Origin: Bolinopsis microptera
Taxonomy: Eukaryota; Ctenophora; Tentaculata; Lobata; Bolinopsidae
Length of the DNA stretch: 64,000 nucleotides
Direction: 5' to 3'
Assembly: GCF_026151205.1 (NCBI RefSeq)
Contig: NC_087079.1
Location: 4,979,230-5,043,229 of the forward strand
The notes beneath the pieces are model-generated. The model saw nothing but the letters and a program-made list of their open reading frames with translations. It searched no databases and was not told the DNA's origin. Shown here in pieces: positions 1 to 12,666 of this stretch; within the stretch, counting starts at the first letter, position 1; each line of letters starts with the position of its first letter. Made by a program: the position numbers and the translations under genes.

Positions 1-1418
1 GACTATGGGGGGGATCATGTTATTTTTTGTCCGTTATTGTCCGTTAACGAAAAAAAAACGGACAAAAATTGTAACTTTTGATTTAAATTTTCTCCACAAT
101 TTGCAACAGGCTATTTGCAGAAATGGGTAGCCCGGTTAATGAGTATGACCATGGTCCTTTCTCAAACGTTTAATCCTCACTTAGGCACAAAGAATAGTCT
201 ACACATTTTTTATTAACATAAAAAGGGATGAAAATCAATTCATTTATGAAAAATATCATGTAACAACTTTTCCATATTACTGGAGAGTAAAGTGATTTAG
301 CACGCTCGCATTATAATACCATTTAAATACCTTGGCTGTTGAGTGCTGCGCGGAATAGCTGAAGGTGAGATTGTGCTCTGAGAATCCTCAAATTGTATCT
401 AGTTTGATATTCCTCGTACTCCACTACATTTTAACCCAAGGTTCAATGTTTTATTAATGGGTAATGCATGATAGTGCGTTACCCATTATGATTAATGCAT
501 AATGCAAATGATAATGGTCGTTATATCGCCAATAGGCCGGGTTAAGATTGTTTGTACTGTAGAATGGAATAATTAAGGTAACCATGTACGCGGTTGTGTT
601 ATTATACTGCAATTTCAGATAATTCTCGTATTTTAATTTAGTATGATATTCCTGGCTCCCCGGTCCAGGTTCAAGACGATATTTTATTAATGGCTAATCG
701 GTAATAGTCATTGGACGTTCTGTCGCCTCTCCGGATCATTACCCTCGACCTTTGTGAAGCTGGCCGCTGAGCCTGAACGATATGATTTAAACGATACCAG
801 GTACACATTTGACATCTGATATATACTGGTGGAAGATGAATAATTAAAATTCCGCGGTAGTCCCTAGATAGCTTAGGACGTCAATTCTCTCAGACATCTC
901 TTAGTGACCTTACATGTAGCTTGCTCTATTCCGTATAAAATGGTGTTGCCCGTTTTTCACAGCTAAACTAACTAAGCTGTGAAAAATAAGAATCCAAGCA
1001 GCTGGACGTTGAAAACGGTTTTATTCAAATTTTCCCGTTCTTAACGACAAAAAAAGATAAAAGATTTACTGTCTGTATTAGACAGAAAGTGTGATTTACC
1101 CACTATAAATCTAACAAGTGACTAGGTGAGCGGGCGGGCCGCAGCACTCTTGTTGTCGGAACCTATCTACAGTAACAACTATCTGTTTGGTCTACTGAGA
1201 AACCTATTTTGGTAGATCCATTGGCACTCAACAACTATGATGACATAGTATCTTGCTGTCCTGCATTGTCAAAGTTTTTAAAGTATTACTATTACCCACT
1301 AAATACTTAAATAGTTAATTTTATCACAATTTCCTTTCTACTCATAAGTTCACCAATAAAAACGTAAATAAAATTAGATAATTATATAACAAGACTGCCC
1401 GTTGAGTTTCCTATGAAG
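1..1418. other. Non-coding stretch, no gene recognised
   Basis: AT-rich sequence with no long reading frame and no exon-like segment that I can place. The first 60 bases repeat the phrase TGTCCGTTA, perhaps the end of a repeat that begins outside the window. Confidence 0.5.
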
Positions 1419-1550
1419 CAGTTGCCACGGTAACAGTTGCCACGGTAACAGTTGCCACGGTAACAGTTGCCACGGTAACAGTTGCCACGGTAACAGTTGC
1501 CACGGTAACAGTTGCCACGGTAACAGTTGCCACGGTAACAGTTGCCACGG
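1419..1550. repeat. 15-bp tandem repeat, nine units, each an X-box-like palindrome
   Basis: Nine head-to-tail 15-bp units. The core GTTGCCACGGTAAC is complete in eight of them and the last is broken. The core fits the RFX X-box pattern GTNRCC-(0-3 nt)-RGYAAC. There is no gene within 3 kb to which it could be assigned, so it may simply be a minisatellite whose unit happens to be palindromic. Confidence 0.9.
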
Positions 1551-2070
1551 AGAATAGCTGATAACTGATTAACTTTTTTAGTGCTTATTCGACCCTAGCT
1601 AGACGGTACGGAATGCGTCACGTGATGCGTGTAGACCGCTCCTCTATCGTTGTTTTGAGTACCCGATCCAAAACCAAATACTGGCGTTACACGAGACGTG
1701 GGAGCCTGTGAGCGTGTTAGTTTCCTGCAGAAGGTGTTATTTGCCTGTGGGAAAAGCGGTTATGCTGCGGTTCTAAGGTTAGTAGAGGCTATTAGAGCCT
1801 TTCCTTTGTTGTAGAGATGGCTAGTCCCTTCCTTTGCATAGGTTAGAAACATCCATGCACCTCTCGTTCGAGCCACCCACCCCACACCGCGTGGAGGTTC
1901 GGTGAGGTTTTTCGTGGGGCTTCATGTTTTAATAATACATACATGCTACATGAAGAGGTCTCCTCCTAATCTTTAGACTTTTAGAGTGGTCTGCACTCTG
2001 CATCACACACATCCTTCTACGGTGTAACTCGTAACATGTTCCTCCATTCCACTCGTTTAAGAGCTAACTG

Positions 2071-4185
2071 TTATACTGCGTCTCTGCTGATGTTATCGAC
2101 ACCTATAAAGTCAGCCGCATCCTCAAGTACACAGGCCATCCAGCCTTTGCGAGGTCGTCCTCTCTGTCTCTTTCCATAGCTTGGTTTCCAATCCAGTGAA
2201 AAATTGGGAAACCGTGTCTCTGGCATTCTGATAACGTGTCCGTACCACCTTAGTCTAGCCGAACCGATGAAAGTTTCAATAGACTTAATTCCAGCACGCC
2301 TGAGAACTTCTTCATTGGAGATATGGAAGAACCACTTTATCTTCAAGATTCTTCTCAGGGAGGTCAGATGGAAGACCTCGAACCGTTTCATTTGCTTCAT
2401 TGTTGTGATCCAGACTTCAGCTCCAATCTCCATATAGTAGAGGCTCTTACGGGCATTGTCTGCTCGATACGCTAGGGACCCCAGCTACACCTTACTAGAC
2501 GTATTTTTGACCGTAGAATCGATTAAAAGTGGTTTAAAGATGATTGGACTGATTTTTTGGGGGTAAAATTGCAAAAAACCGATTCTTGGGCAAAAAATAG
2601 GCCAAAAAATCATGTTTTTTGATATTTTGAACAAGTTAATTTTGTTGGCATGTCGGCAAAACTTGCATGAAGATATCTAAAACACAGCCGCACAAGATGA
2701 TATAAAAATTTGAAAAATCCCTCTATTTTTTTGGGGGTAAAATCCAAAAAAGTGGTAAAAATTTTGACTTTTTTGCTTGAAGTTTGAATAATTTTTTGCA
2801 GTTGTATTAAATCAACCCAAAAATAGTCACATCGTGTTTGCCTAAATTTTTCCTTTCCGAGAAGTACCCACTTCATATAGTTTATCGAAGTTTGAATATT
2901 GTCACTCCGCAAGCGTTTTTGCCAAATTTTCGACGCGCACTACGCGCAAAAGCATTTAGTTGTTATCAATTGGCTCCTGCGCGTTCATCATAAATTTCAA
3001 ACAGCTATAACTCAGCGAGATTATGTCCGTTCTAGCTCATATTTTTACACCAAATAGAAAATAATCTGATTTTATTGCTGACAAAATATGAATATAATTA
3101 CTCTATTTGCCTCAGAGTAATAGACTGTAAAAGTTTAAAACGCGCATTGGTATATCACGTGACTAATAAGGCCAAATTTATACTTCTTAACATATTATCG
3201 ATCCTTAGACATCATACTATTGTGTCCAATTAGCGGTTAGGTCTCTAAACTCGTAGCAGAAAACACGTCTTTTTGCCCGTAAGAGCCTCTACTAATATAA
3301 CGGAATAGTAATAACAGCAGCCTTGTAGATCCGGATCTTGGTGGGCGTTCTTATAGTTCTACTGTTCCATATCTTCCAAAGCTGATGGAACGCACCGAAA
3401 GCACGAGCTGGATCCTGATGTCAAGATCTCGGTCAATGGTACCATCGCCACTGATGTTGGCACCAAGATAAACAAAGTTACTGATCTGTTCTACAGGTTC
3501 TCCCTCCACTGTTAGCTTTATACTGTCTCTTTCGGTGTAAGGTCGCTGGGACGCACACTTGCTGATCGCCATGCATTGTGTGTTTTTAGCGTTGATCTTT
3601 AACCCAGCATAAGAGGTGTAATGAGCGATAAGATCAGTGGACTCTTGGAGCCCTTCTTCAGTATTGTCCATCACTGCCAGATCATCAGCGTAGTCACTAT
3701 CCATGATACATTTTTCATTTGCACCCTTCAGTTCCTTTTGCAGTACAGCGCCATGACTGATTGCCTTGTGAACCTCGGCCAAAAAGATTTCAAAGTTCAG
3801 ACAAAAATTAAATACAGGAGGGCCCTGGATAATGGATATCACCCTGTCCAGTGCCTGAATTGACAGAGAACCAATCAGACATTTCACCATTAACCCTGAC
3901 AGCACTCATGGTTCCGTTGAAAAATCCCTGAAAGATTCTAACATATTTCTCAGGAAGACCATAGTGTCTCATGCTTGACCAAATAAACTCTCTTCTGATG
4001 GAATCAAACGCTGCTTTAAAATCAATAAAATTAACATAAAGTGGAATGTTAAACTCAATACAGTTATGAATAATGGTGCGGATGGAATAAATCTGATCAA
4101 TACATGAGCGGTTCCGTCTGAACCCACACTGATTTTCCCTAAGAAGGCCCTCCATTCCAACATCCAGCCTCTTAAGAAGAACCAT
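2071..4185 (-). pseudogene. Broken non-LTR retrotransposon reverse transcriptase (RTE-like), split by an inserted element
   Basis: Reading leftward, 4185-3808 encodes the middle of an RT domain (NQCGFRRNRSCIDQI, then FIDFKAAFDSIRREF). After a frame change, 3905-3351 carries the catalytic DYADDLAVM block and the following GLKINAKNTQ and FVYLGANISGDG segments. The frame continues to about 3300 (TKIRIYKAAVITIPLY). An 856-bp TIR element interrupts it at 2437-3292, and 2433-2071 resumes with AEVWITTMKQMKRFEVFHL and the typical LRWYGHVIRMPE and GRPRKGW tail. The order and motifs are those of the endonuclease/reverse-transcriptase ORF of RTE-like LINEs. The endonuclease half is absent and at least one frameshift is present, so this is a dead, 5'-truncated copy. 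The exact clade is inferred from motif style only. Confidence 0.85.
2437..3292. mobile_element. TIR element with TA target duplication, nested in the LINE
   Basis: The two ends are a perfect 18-bp inverted repeat, GTAGAGGCTCTTACGGGC, flanked on both sides by TA. It lies exactly between the two halves of the reverse transcriptase, which proves it is an insertion. The interior is AT-rich with no convincing ORF, so it is non-autonomous. TA duplications are typical of Tc1/mariner-type transposases; the family is not identified. The first 14 bases of the TIR also occur alone at 45124-45137, just after the JNK stop codon. Confidence 0.88.
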
Positions 4186-4283
4186 TTAAAGAACCTTAAA
4201 AGACGTTGCCCTAAGAGTTATACCCCTATTATTGCAGCAGTATGAGGTTTTAATCTAACTAATAATCCCAGAATGTGTGTTTT

Positions 4284-4315
<32 letters not shown>

Positions 4316-5244
4316 AATTTACGAGCGGCTTAATCAAGAAAACGGTAAGAGTTGCGGGACTGATTTTTTCGGTAAAGTGCCGACAAAACTCTGACGAAGT
4401 TAAATGATAAAGGTTTTTTAAATCGGTCGTTGGTAAGTGGTTTAATTGATGGTTTTGTACCACAAATGTTATATAAAATGGCTTGAGCAGAACGGTAAGA
4501 GTTACGGGGCTCGCATATGTAGCTGCATAATTAGTGTAATTGAATTACCCGGGTAAGATTTGCTGTCTATACTATAATCTTATAATCTTATTAGGGGAGG
4601 GGGCACTGTTTGGACTGCAGAGAGAGTTCATACTTTCATACGACAATGTTATGCGTTTTCACAAATATGATAGGCGGGTGTGGTGTTAAGGGTTAATTTC
4701 TATTGATTATTGTTTAAGATACTATTACTATTGTTTAAGATACCATTGGATACGTGAGGGCACTCCGAATAGAATTGCTCACCTAATGCGGGTTTTGACT
4801 CAACGGGTAAATGCTCCTACCCTTTTTAACTGCGGCAGTGAATTCCCGGCCGAAGGCCGGGTTACACTAGTAATACAATAATATAATAGAGTGTGCAGCG
4901 TGGTCCATCCAAACGGTCGCATAATTCTTCCAATTTTTATGGGCGATGTTTCTATTGTAGTTGTTTGTTTTTCGTTGTTTATTGTTATTTTGTGGTTCAC
5001 GAAAGAGCAACCCTAAACCTACCGGTCATCTCATCGTGGTATTATTAGCGGGCCGAGATGACACCACTTTTTCATTTATAATTCTTAAGAAAACAATACG
5101 GACAAATGATTAAATATTTTTTTACACGAATTGTTAAAACTTTTGTGATGTTTAATAGGGATCATCACCGAGTACAACTTATTATTTTACATTGGTTTTG
5201 TTGAGCACAACTTGTCAAAACTTATCATTTTATATCGATCAGAA
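4186..5244. other. Non-coding stretch with TCTG microsatellite and GC hairpin
   Basis: Contains a (TCTG)n run at about 4283-4310 and the hairpin CCCGGCCGAAGGCCGGG at 4845-4861. No gene is seen. The AT-rich sequence from 5090 on should include the promoter and 5'UTR of the next gene, but I see no TATA or other element I would commit to. Confidence 0.5.
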
Positions 5245-8200
5245 ATGTTCTTTTACATGATCCTATTTGGGAATGTGATGAATCTCTTCGAAGCCGAGGG
5301 TAAATATAGTTACGGCATAAATGACGAATTTGAAATGAAAAATAAAAGTTGTTATGCTGATAATTTCAAATTGCCATATAATGCTAAAGGCATGGGAATT
5401 AAATGGGATCAATGTTGAGTTATTCCAAAGGGGTGGGCGACAATTGTAACCCCCGACGGCCGACAACCCCTGACCCTGACCCTGACCCGATCGATTGACC
5501 CAAGTGAAATTACATGGGGGTCAATTGTCGGGGGGTCAATTGTCGGGGGGTCAATTGTCGCGGTATCTTTCAAAGATAGCTGGACAGTGAAAGATTTGTA
5601 AACCATTATCTAAGAACTATTTCAGGAGAAAATATGCTGACCATTGTAGGTGCAGGGATAAAGATCAAGAACCAGCACGGATTATACCCTCCCTCATATC
5701 TTATGGATGGAAATCTAAACAATTTCGCACACTCATTAGAAGCTAATGACGGCATGTGGATGCGCGTTAATCTGGAGACACAGTCTTCTGTTACTAAAGT
5801 GATCATCTACAACAGACTTAGTTGCTGTAAAGACAGGATAGTTGGAGCTTCAGTCTTTATAAAAACAGGGGATGAGTATGTTAAAGATTGTGGTAAGGTC
5901 AGCAGTGCAGAAAATTCCTACACTTTCAACTGTGAAGGAGACGGAAATGTTATTGAGATAAGTCAGGAGGGAACGGTAGGAGACTGGAACATTGCTGAAA
6001 TTAAAGTATACGGCACCCCGGCGAAGATTCCTTCTCCAGGTTTGGATATATAGATATATTCGTTACCAAAACCCAAAATTTGGTAGAGTGGAGTGTTCCA
6101 CAGCTATAAAGTTTCAAATTTCCTCACAGATCTAATTTCCCCCCCTAAAAATTTTCTTATGCCCTAAGAAAAGGTCAGGTCTCCTAAACATTTCGTCTTT
6201 GGCACCAAATTTCCTCCAAAATTTCCTCGCAAATTGATATCTACCGTCTTTCTGGATGTGGGGGACTGTCGCCAGTGTCTCCTTTTTCCAAACCAAAATA
6301 AATGATATCAATATGAATTACCTGAAGAAAACTGGGTTCGGAAGGATTCATGACTAAGAAATAACTGTCATATCGGGGAAATTTTCCAAAGTATATGATT
6401 TTAAGTAGGAGAGGTGTTCTGAAATCTGGGGGATGTCTTGGTCGTAATCTGTTATCTTTGTTCTAAGTAGAGCCATACAATTTATAAAATTACGAATAGA
6501 ACGCGAAGTCCTGTTATAAACTGACTTCCTCTTTTGCCTGTTGTAACATGCTTTAATAGATTCCCTCAAAAGCTGGGTTACACACAAAGTACACGCTAAA
6601 CCCCCTTCTCCCTCCTTAACCGGGAAATTCTTAACAATTATTTCAATACCCAAAAAAACAAAGACTTTGTCAGTGAACGTATATATACTCCTTTATAAAC
6701 TCCTTTATAAAGGATTTTGAAATGGCATCCCTTTTCTTTCAGAGCAATGTGAAGAAGGACCGTATCAGGACACTGCAATGACGACCTGTGCTAAATGCGC
6801 AGTTGGAGAGGAACCTAACAATGAAAAAACTACTTGCAGTAAGTTCAGAAGAGAGGGAACTAGAACGAACACCGATGCAACATTAAGACAACAATAAGAC
6901 AACAATAATGAAATGAAACAAACACCAATAAGACAACAAACGATAAGACAACATTAAGACAACATCAGTAAAAAACTTATTAGGCAACAAATTATGTATA
7001 ACACTATTTCTTCGAATATATTTTACTTTGTCACATCATATTTTACTTTATCAACTGAGTTAGAGTAATACGAAATTGTGACTAAAACTCTAACCTAACA
7101 ATGAAAAAACTACTTGCAGTAAGTTCAGAAGGGAATATTATTGGACATATTACATCACAAGAGTGACTCGCTTTATGTCTGCAAATATAATTATATAAAC
7201 AATCCCCCTCTTATTTTACTAGTGGGTCTACTAACCAAACACTAATTTCTGATTCAGTTCCATGTCAACGAGGGACCTTCAAGGACGGTTCACAGTCAGT
7301 ATGTCAGAAGTGTCTCACAAACAGTTACAGTGTAGAGAGAGCAGGGATGTGTATCACGTGTCCTAAAGGATCCCATGCTTCCGAGGATCACATTCGCTGC
7401 GGTAATTTTCTCTGATATATTTTATTTAGACATTTCATAAATGCCACAAGTCACCATCAGGGTCAATTAGAAATTGGGTCTAGAGATTATTATTTAAGAT
7501 TATGTATTTTAGCTTCTACTTTTAGGGCGCATATAGATTTATTCAAAACGTTCAGTTTCGTGTGAGAGTCTGCCTTCTAACTGGAAGGAGATTATAACAG
7601 AGACACAGTTCCCCCTCCCACCTGGGGCTGAAGTTTCCCTGAAGTGTAGTCCCGGGCACACTCTGACTGGAGACAGCACTGTCACATGTGTTGAGGGAAC
7701 AGATTTTTCCTTTAATAACGTCCCCTCCTGTCTGTTAGGTTTGTAGGCAGAATGTTTTGTTGTTCGTTTGTTGATGTTAAACTTAAGAAGGGATTTTTAG
7801 CAATCTTAAACTATTTGAGCCCAATTAACCTGTCTAAAGAACGAAGAAAATTAATGTTTCACTATTATAGACAGGTGCGAGTCTCTCCCGGACACAGCAA
7901 ACCTTGAAACGGAAACTGAGTTTCCGGTGCAGTACGGTGTTGTGGTGACAGTTATCTGTGAGACTGGATACTATCTATCAGGAGCTGATACCATCACTTG
8001 TATCAAAAGTAGGATCTACAAGTCACCTCACGATCCTGGTTGTATTGCAAGTAAGTCGTTAGTCGAAAATATTGTGATTCATCAATCAATATAATAAAAA
8101 AATTAAAAAAATGTTACCTAAATACAAAATTTAAAAGATATTAAATAACTTCTAATAAACTAAAATGATTATCTGATCAGAGACCTGCACGGGGTTGCCC

Positions 8201-9846
8201 CCGGAGATTACACACCTACAGACGGACGTGCAGTTCCCGGTGAGTTATGGCACCATAATACCAGTGCAGTGTTCAGAGGATAGGAACCTTAGGGGAAACG
8301 TTGTGATCATTTGTGACCAGGACACTGTGTTCCTCTTCCAGGACAAACCTCGCTGCAATGATTTAGGTACGTGAGATGATCCTCTCAGCTTCAAATGGAT
8401 TACTTTTTTAGCACGTTTAAACAAGCTTGCTGGATGTTGTTTTATTAACATTGTATTTCAAGGTCAGCTAATATTAACTCCGCTGTTTAGGATCATGCTC
8501 AGAATTACCGCCAGACAGTAACCTCTACACTAGCTCCCAGTTCCCTGTGAAGAAGGGGACAATAGTAGATGTGAACTGTGTGGCTGCGTACTCCTTAGCT
8601 GGAGACAGAACCATCACCTGTGTCCAGGACACAAAATTCAGCTCAGCCAGGAACTTCCCTAGCTGCTCCATAGACAAGTGTACTGGATTGCCGGATGAAA
8701 TGTTCGCCATGAAGACAAACATCCCACTTCCAGTGGACCACGGAAAAGGAGTGGAGCTGGAGTGTATCCAGGGATACACTCTGTCTGGAAGCAGTCTCGT
8801 AACCTGTATCAAGGATAAGAGCTGGGAGTACAAGGATACACCTCACTGTCTTTTAGGTAAGTCCCGGGAAATTGGGGGTAAGAGCTGGGAGTACAAGGAT
8901 ACACCTCACTGTGTTTTAGGTGAGATCCCAGGAAACTGGCGATGATATATTTAAATATGAGATGATCGGAATAATAGGGTTATAACAACCTCAACAAAAA
9001 TTAGTTAATCACTTGACCAATAATAAGTTATGTCTGATTTAACGTGAACAGTGAACTGCTACCCACAGACACGTGTACAGAACTACCAGCAGCTCTCTCA
9101 GACATGACAACGACCAGCACCTTCCCCGTGATAGTAGGAACAGTGGTGGAAGTTGCCTGTAAGCCGGGTCACACTCTAGCTGGGGGCAATACCATCACAT
9201 GTGAGAGGGGAGTGCTCTTCACCATGGAGCAACGTCCTACTTGCACCATAGGTTTGTTAATTAGTCATAGTGAATGTAGATGTTTAGGTAGCATTATAGA
9301 TAATTTACAGGAATAATAAGTACACCTCTTGTTATTTTCAATTATAGAAATCCCAATCCCAGAATATGAGTTATTTCAGTCAATTTATTTTAAACTTTAA
9401 CCTTCACTCTTGCACTCAGATCAGTGCACAAGATTGTTGACAGAAAACTATCTCATCACTGACTCCAGTTTCCCTGTCGTATACGGGACCACGATCTCAG
9501 TGTCCTGTGAGCCAGGTTACTCCGTGATGGGAAGTAAGGAGATCACATGTGAGCAGGGAATATTGTTCTCTCACCAATCCACCCGTCCTAAGTGTGTCAA
9601 CCCAGGTGAGACTTAATTCATCATTGACTCAATGATCAATCCTGTAGTTGATTTCTTAACTGATTATCGAATTAACCACAGTTGAGTAACAAATTTGATC
9701 TTAATGTTCCATAGATTCTAATTTGTTTCATGTCTTCAGTAAACTCTGACAGATTGTGTTACAGTGGACCTGTGTGTCATGTTAATCATGATAACTTCAC
9801 TCTTAATAATTCGAGTGTTAACGTTAAGATGTTGTCCATTAATTAG
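5245..9846 (+). CDS. Secreted fucolectin-like / GCC2-GCC3 / sushi mosaic protein
   Basis: Eleven exons: 5245-5299, 5626-6039, 6743-6838, 7258-7401, 7556-7738, 7871-8050, 8181-8366, 8491-8856, 9069-9251, 9420-9605 and, tentatively, 9740-9846 with the stop; about 699 residues. Exon 1 starts with MFFYMILFGNVM, a signal peptide. Exon 2 is a fucolectin/F5-8C-like galactose-binding domain: SYLMDGNLNNFAHS, then IYNRLSCCKDRIVGASV with the family's Cys pair. Exons 3-4 are cysteine-rich, as in ephrin-receptor-like GCC2/GCC3 repeats (CQRGTFKDGSQSVCQKC). Exons 5, 6, 7, 9 and 10 each hold one sushi (CCP) module and exon 8 holds two. All introns are phase 1, the classic arrangement for module shuffling. 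The likely role is extracellular carbohydrate or ligand binding, for example in recognition or adhesion. No membrane segment is seen. The last exon is the weakest part, and the gene may instead continue. Confidence 0.82.
7092..7131 (+). repeat. Intronic copy of the exon 3 end and its donor site
   Basis: These 40 bases repeat 6812-6851, that is, the last 27 coding bases of exon 3, the GTAAGT donor and a little intron, 280 bp downstream. The copy has no recognisable acceptor in front of it. It is probably a non-functional duplication, but it does carry an intact 5' splice site. Confidence 0.8.
8815..8940 (+). repeat. 63-bp tandem duplication spanning the exon 8 donor
   Basis: 8815-8877 is repeated at 8878-8940 with a few changes. 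Each copy holds the last Cys of the second sushi module and a 5' splice site (GTAAGT at 8857, GTGAGA at 8920). The two donors are 63 nt apart and read through in frame, so use of the second would add 21 residues ending with a second PHC motif. Confidence 0.85.
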
Positions 9847-10628
9847 TCTGTAAAACACTGTGAAAGTTTAATAGTTATACTGTAATTTATGATTCCGACT
9901 TCCGAGCAATTACCGCTCAAAACTTAACGACAGATATGCTCAAGTTCAGAGAGGGAATTGGGAGGAATTCATAAATGGCAAATTAACAAACTTTGATGAG
10001 ACTGAGGTTGGCGTTGAAAATTAAAACAGTAATGAAGTCAACACAACCAACAGCTTTTTTCTATAATAGTCTGCTCTAGTAATCGACCGGACATCCGGCT
10101 GAATTTGGTTCCGTCCGGATATCCGGCTTAAATATCCGGTTTCGGACCAGTTTCCAAGAATTTGGCCGGATATTTAACCAAAAGTTCTTTTTTATATGTT
10201 CCTGAAATGTACATTTTTGTCTAAATTCTTGCTAAGGGGCATCCAGTCAGTACTCTCAGTGACCAGTAAATTCCACGCCTCCACGGTCGCTTGTTATCTG
10301 TCAGCGAATGATTTATCGACTAAAAAAGTAATAACGTTCAATGCGGTTTGTCGTTATGGGTGCAAAAGAAGAGAAACCGATGTGTGACCTGCGTTGTCTA
10401 AGTCTAACTCTAATTGCCAAAACTGCCGTCAAATTGATTTCATTTGCGGGTTCTAGCGCCAGCATAACAACCATTTAATTTTAGAAAAATATTGAATCTG
10501 CATCATCATCAACAATCAATATTCAAGACAAAGTGAAACAATGGAATACCGGGTCCCGAAATTCAAAATTTTAGTCAGTGTTTGGTATTGTTCTCTTTTT
10601 TTTTGTTTTTTTTTGGAAGGAATAACAA
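9847..10628. other. Non-coding stretch with CCGGATATCCGG-type motifs
   Basis: No gene recognised. At about 10086-10175 the phrases CATCCGG, GGATATCCGG and ATATCCGG recur four times in 90 bp, which looks like the remnant of a small palindromic transposon whose ends I cannot define. Confidence 0.4.
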
Positions 10629-10745
10629 GTACCGTTCACAGTACCGTTCACAGTACCGTTCACAGTACCGTTCACAGTACCGTTCACAGTACCGTTCACA
10701 GTACCGTTCACGGTACCGGTCACAGTACCGTTCACAGTACCGTTA
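10629..10745. repeat. 12-bp tandem repeat (GTACCGTTCACA)
   Basis: About ten units of a 12-bp repeat. Because 12 is divisible by three and the unit lacks stops, both strands stay open through it and give artificial Thr-Val-His-Ser or Val-Asn-Gly-Thr peptides. There is no sign of a real gene. Confidence 0.9.
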
Positions 10746-11019
10746 ACATAGTACAGAGCTCCGGGAGAAGTAGAGGAAATTAAAATATAAAATAAAAAGC
10801 TCCTTCTTTGCTTTATTTGGGCGAGGGCACTCCACGTAGAAAATCTGCTCAATGTGCGCCACTTTTCTTCGCGTAGTAGGCTGCAAGAAATTTCGGTCCT
10901 TGGGTCAGCATAGGTAACTCCCAATTTGATCTACTGATTTTCAAACTGGATATGCACTGGAATTGTAAATGGTTGAGGTTGTGCCTATCCAGTCTTGAAG
11001 AAAATTGTCACTCCTGTCC

Positions 11020-12460
11020 TTTTTAGTTTTGCTGTTGGCAGCTGATCCTTCTGTGAGGGTACCAAAATTAGTAATTCAAATTGTTATTACCTTAATTTCA
11101 AAATTGCATCACAATAAAATCCAACGGTACATTTTTTTAATTAAGTAGTTAAGTGGCTGGCCCGATGGAAATCAGGATTCGTTATCGTTTCAAAATTTCT
11201 GACTCCAATTCCCATTCATACCTGGAGGATGTACTGCCGGTTGTACAAGTTGAAGCATCTTGGAATTCAGCTTGGACACATTCCACATTTTTTACCTCTT
11301 TGTTTATAGATGTCGCTTTCATCTCAAAATCCTGTAATAAGTTGAATCATTTAAGTTATTGTCATACTGTAAATTAACGTAAAAATCATAACTACCTTTA
11401 CTTATCGGACATTATTTGAACGGACATTAAAATGAGATCCTTCAGCGTCCAATTAATCTCCGTTCAAATTAAGTCCGAAGAAGGTAAAAGTTAAGCATTT
11501 AAAATTACAATTCTCTGTTTCGAAGCCATTATACAGACCAACCGTCCAACCAATCATTTATATCTTGCAGATACCGAGATGAAAATTCAATAAACTTTTA
11601 AATTATTTCAGCTCACCTATTTGAGATTTTCGATTTCATCCTTTTAAGCTGCTAAATCTTCTTTAGCCCTCGTCACAGCTAGGTCTAACTCCTGGGCTAA
11701 AGCATCTGCTCTTTTAGTAGCGGCTGTTAAATCCTCTTGTCTATTCAGTCGTGACTGTAGGATTAGGGATCTTGATATTTCAAAGGATCACTCCTCTTTA
11801 GCCAGCTGGCGTCTTAGACCGAAAATTATGTCTTTCTGGCTCCGATTTTCCTGAGGAATAAATTAGTTATGGCAATGAAATTGTATTTGTACTAATCATC
11901 ATATTTTCAGAAAAAATAAGGTTCGACAGCAGATTGATTAACCTTCTATAATTGCTTATACTTATGTCGTGAACACTATAACAAGTTGAGCAATATATTT
12001 AATATAATGACATGACAGGTGACTGGTGGTTTGATATAAAAATAACCCTTTCACCTTTATAAAAATAACCCTTTCACCTTTTCGAGGAGCTTTCTTTGAG
12101 CAGGTCATTCTCCGATGTCAAGATTTCAATTTCGTCTTTTATAACACCTTTTTTGTTCGTTTCAAACCAAATTTGACATTTGTAAGCGTCCTTTTCCTCG
12201 ATCAACTGCCCCAGTTGTCGAAAAGCTATTTCTCTTCTTTGCTCTGAGTAAGAATTATGGTCAGTCTTAGTAAGTCCATATGAACATCAAGTGCTAAACA
12301 AAATACAAATATATGCAGCATGACTGGTGACTGATAAAAGACCAACATTTTCAAGTCGAAAATTGTCAACACAGTTTGAATATAAGCACCTAAAGAGCTG
12401 AGCTCGGCTGGTCGTCTTGTTCGAGAACATTTCCGAATAGCAGTTTGGATTGCTCTTTGG
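11020..12460 (-). pseudogene. Decayed exons of a coiled-coil protein gene
   Basis: On the minus strand several exon-like blocks with splice signals encode charged heptad-rich peptide. 12243-12078 reads EQRREIAFRQLGQLIEEKDA and ends before GTGAAAG. 11850-11618 reads LRRQLAKEE, stop, then QEDLTAATKRADALAQELDL and KDEIENLK, with two in-frame stops. 11331-11296 is a 36-nt block, DFEMKATSINKE, bounded by CAG and GTAAAA. The phases of the first two blocks do not join and the second has stops, so I read this as a degraded gene copy. The parent gene is not recognised. It could also be a live gene in which I have chosen wrong boundaries. Confidence 0.4.
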
Positions 12461-12666
12461 AATCCCATTGAATATATTACTATATTATACTTTCAGTATA
12501 AGATTAGTGGTAGATAACTGTCGTAGCTTCTTTGATAGCATATACAACGAATTAACTAGCGTGGAAATAAATATGACCCGCGTGCATTTCAGGGATTTCA
12601 GCACATTTGTCGCGCGCGATTTTGTTTGCCATGACAACGCAACCAATACGTGCTTTACATACGTTG

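Noticed and set aside
10541-10924. Val-His-Ser-Thr and Val-Asn-Gly-Thr repeat proteins
   Set aside because: Frames through a 12-bp tandem repeat without any flanking coding signal.
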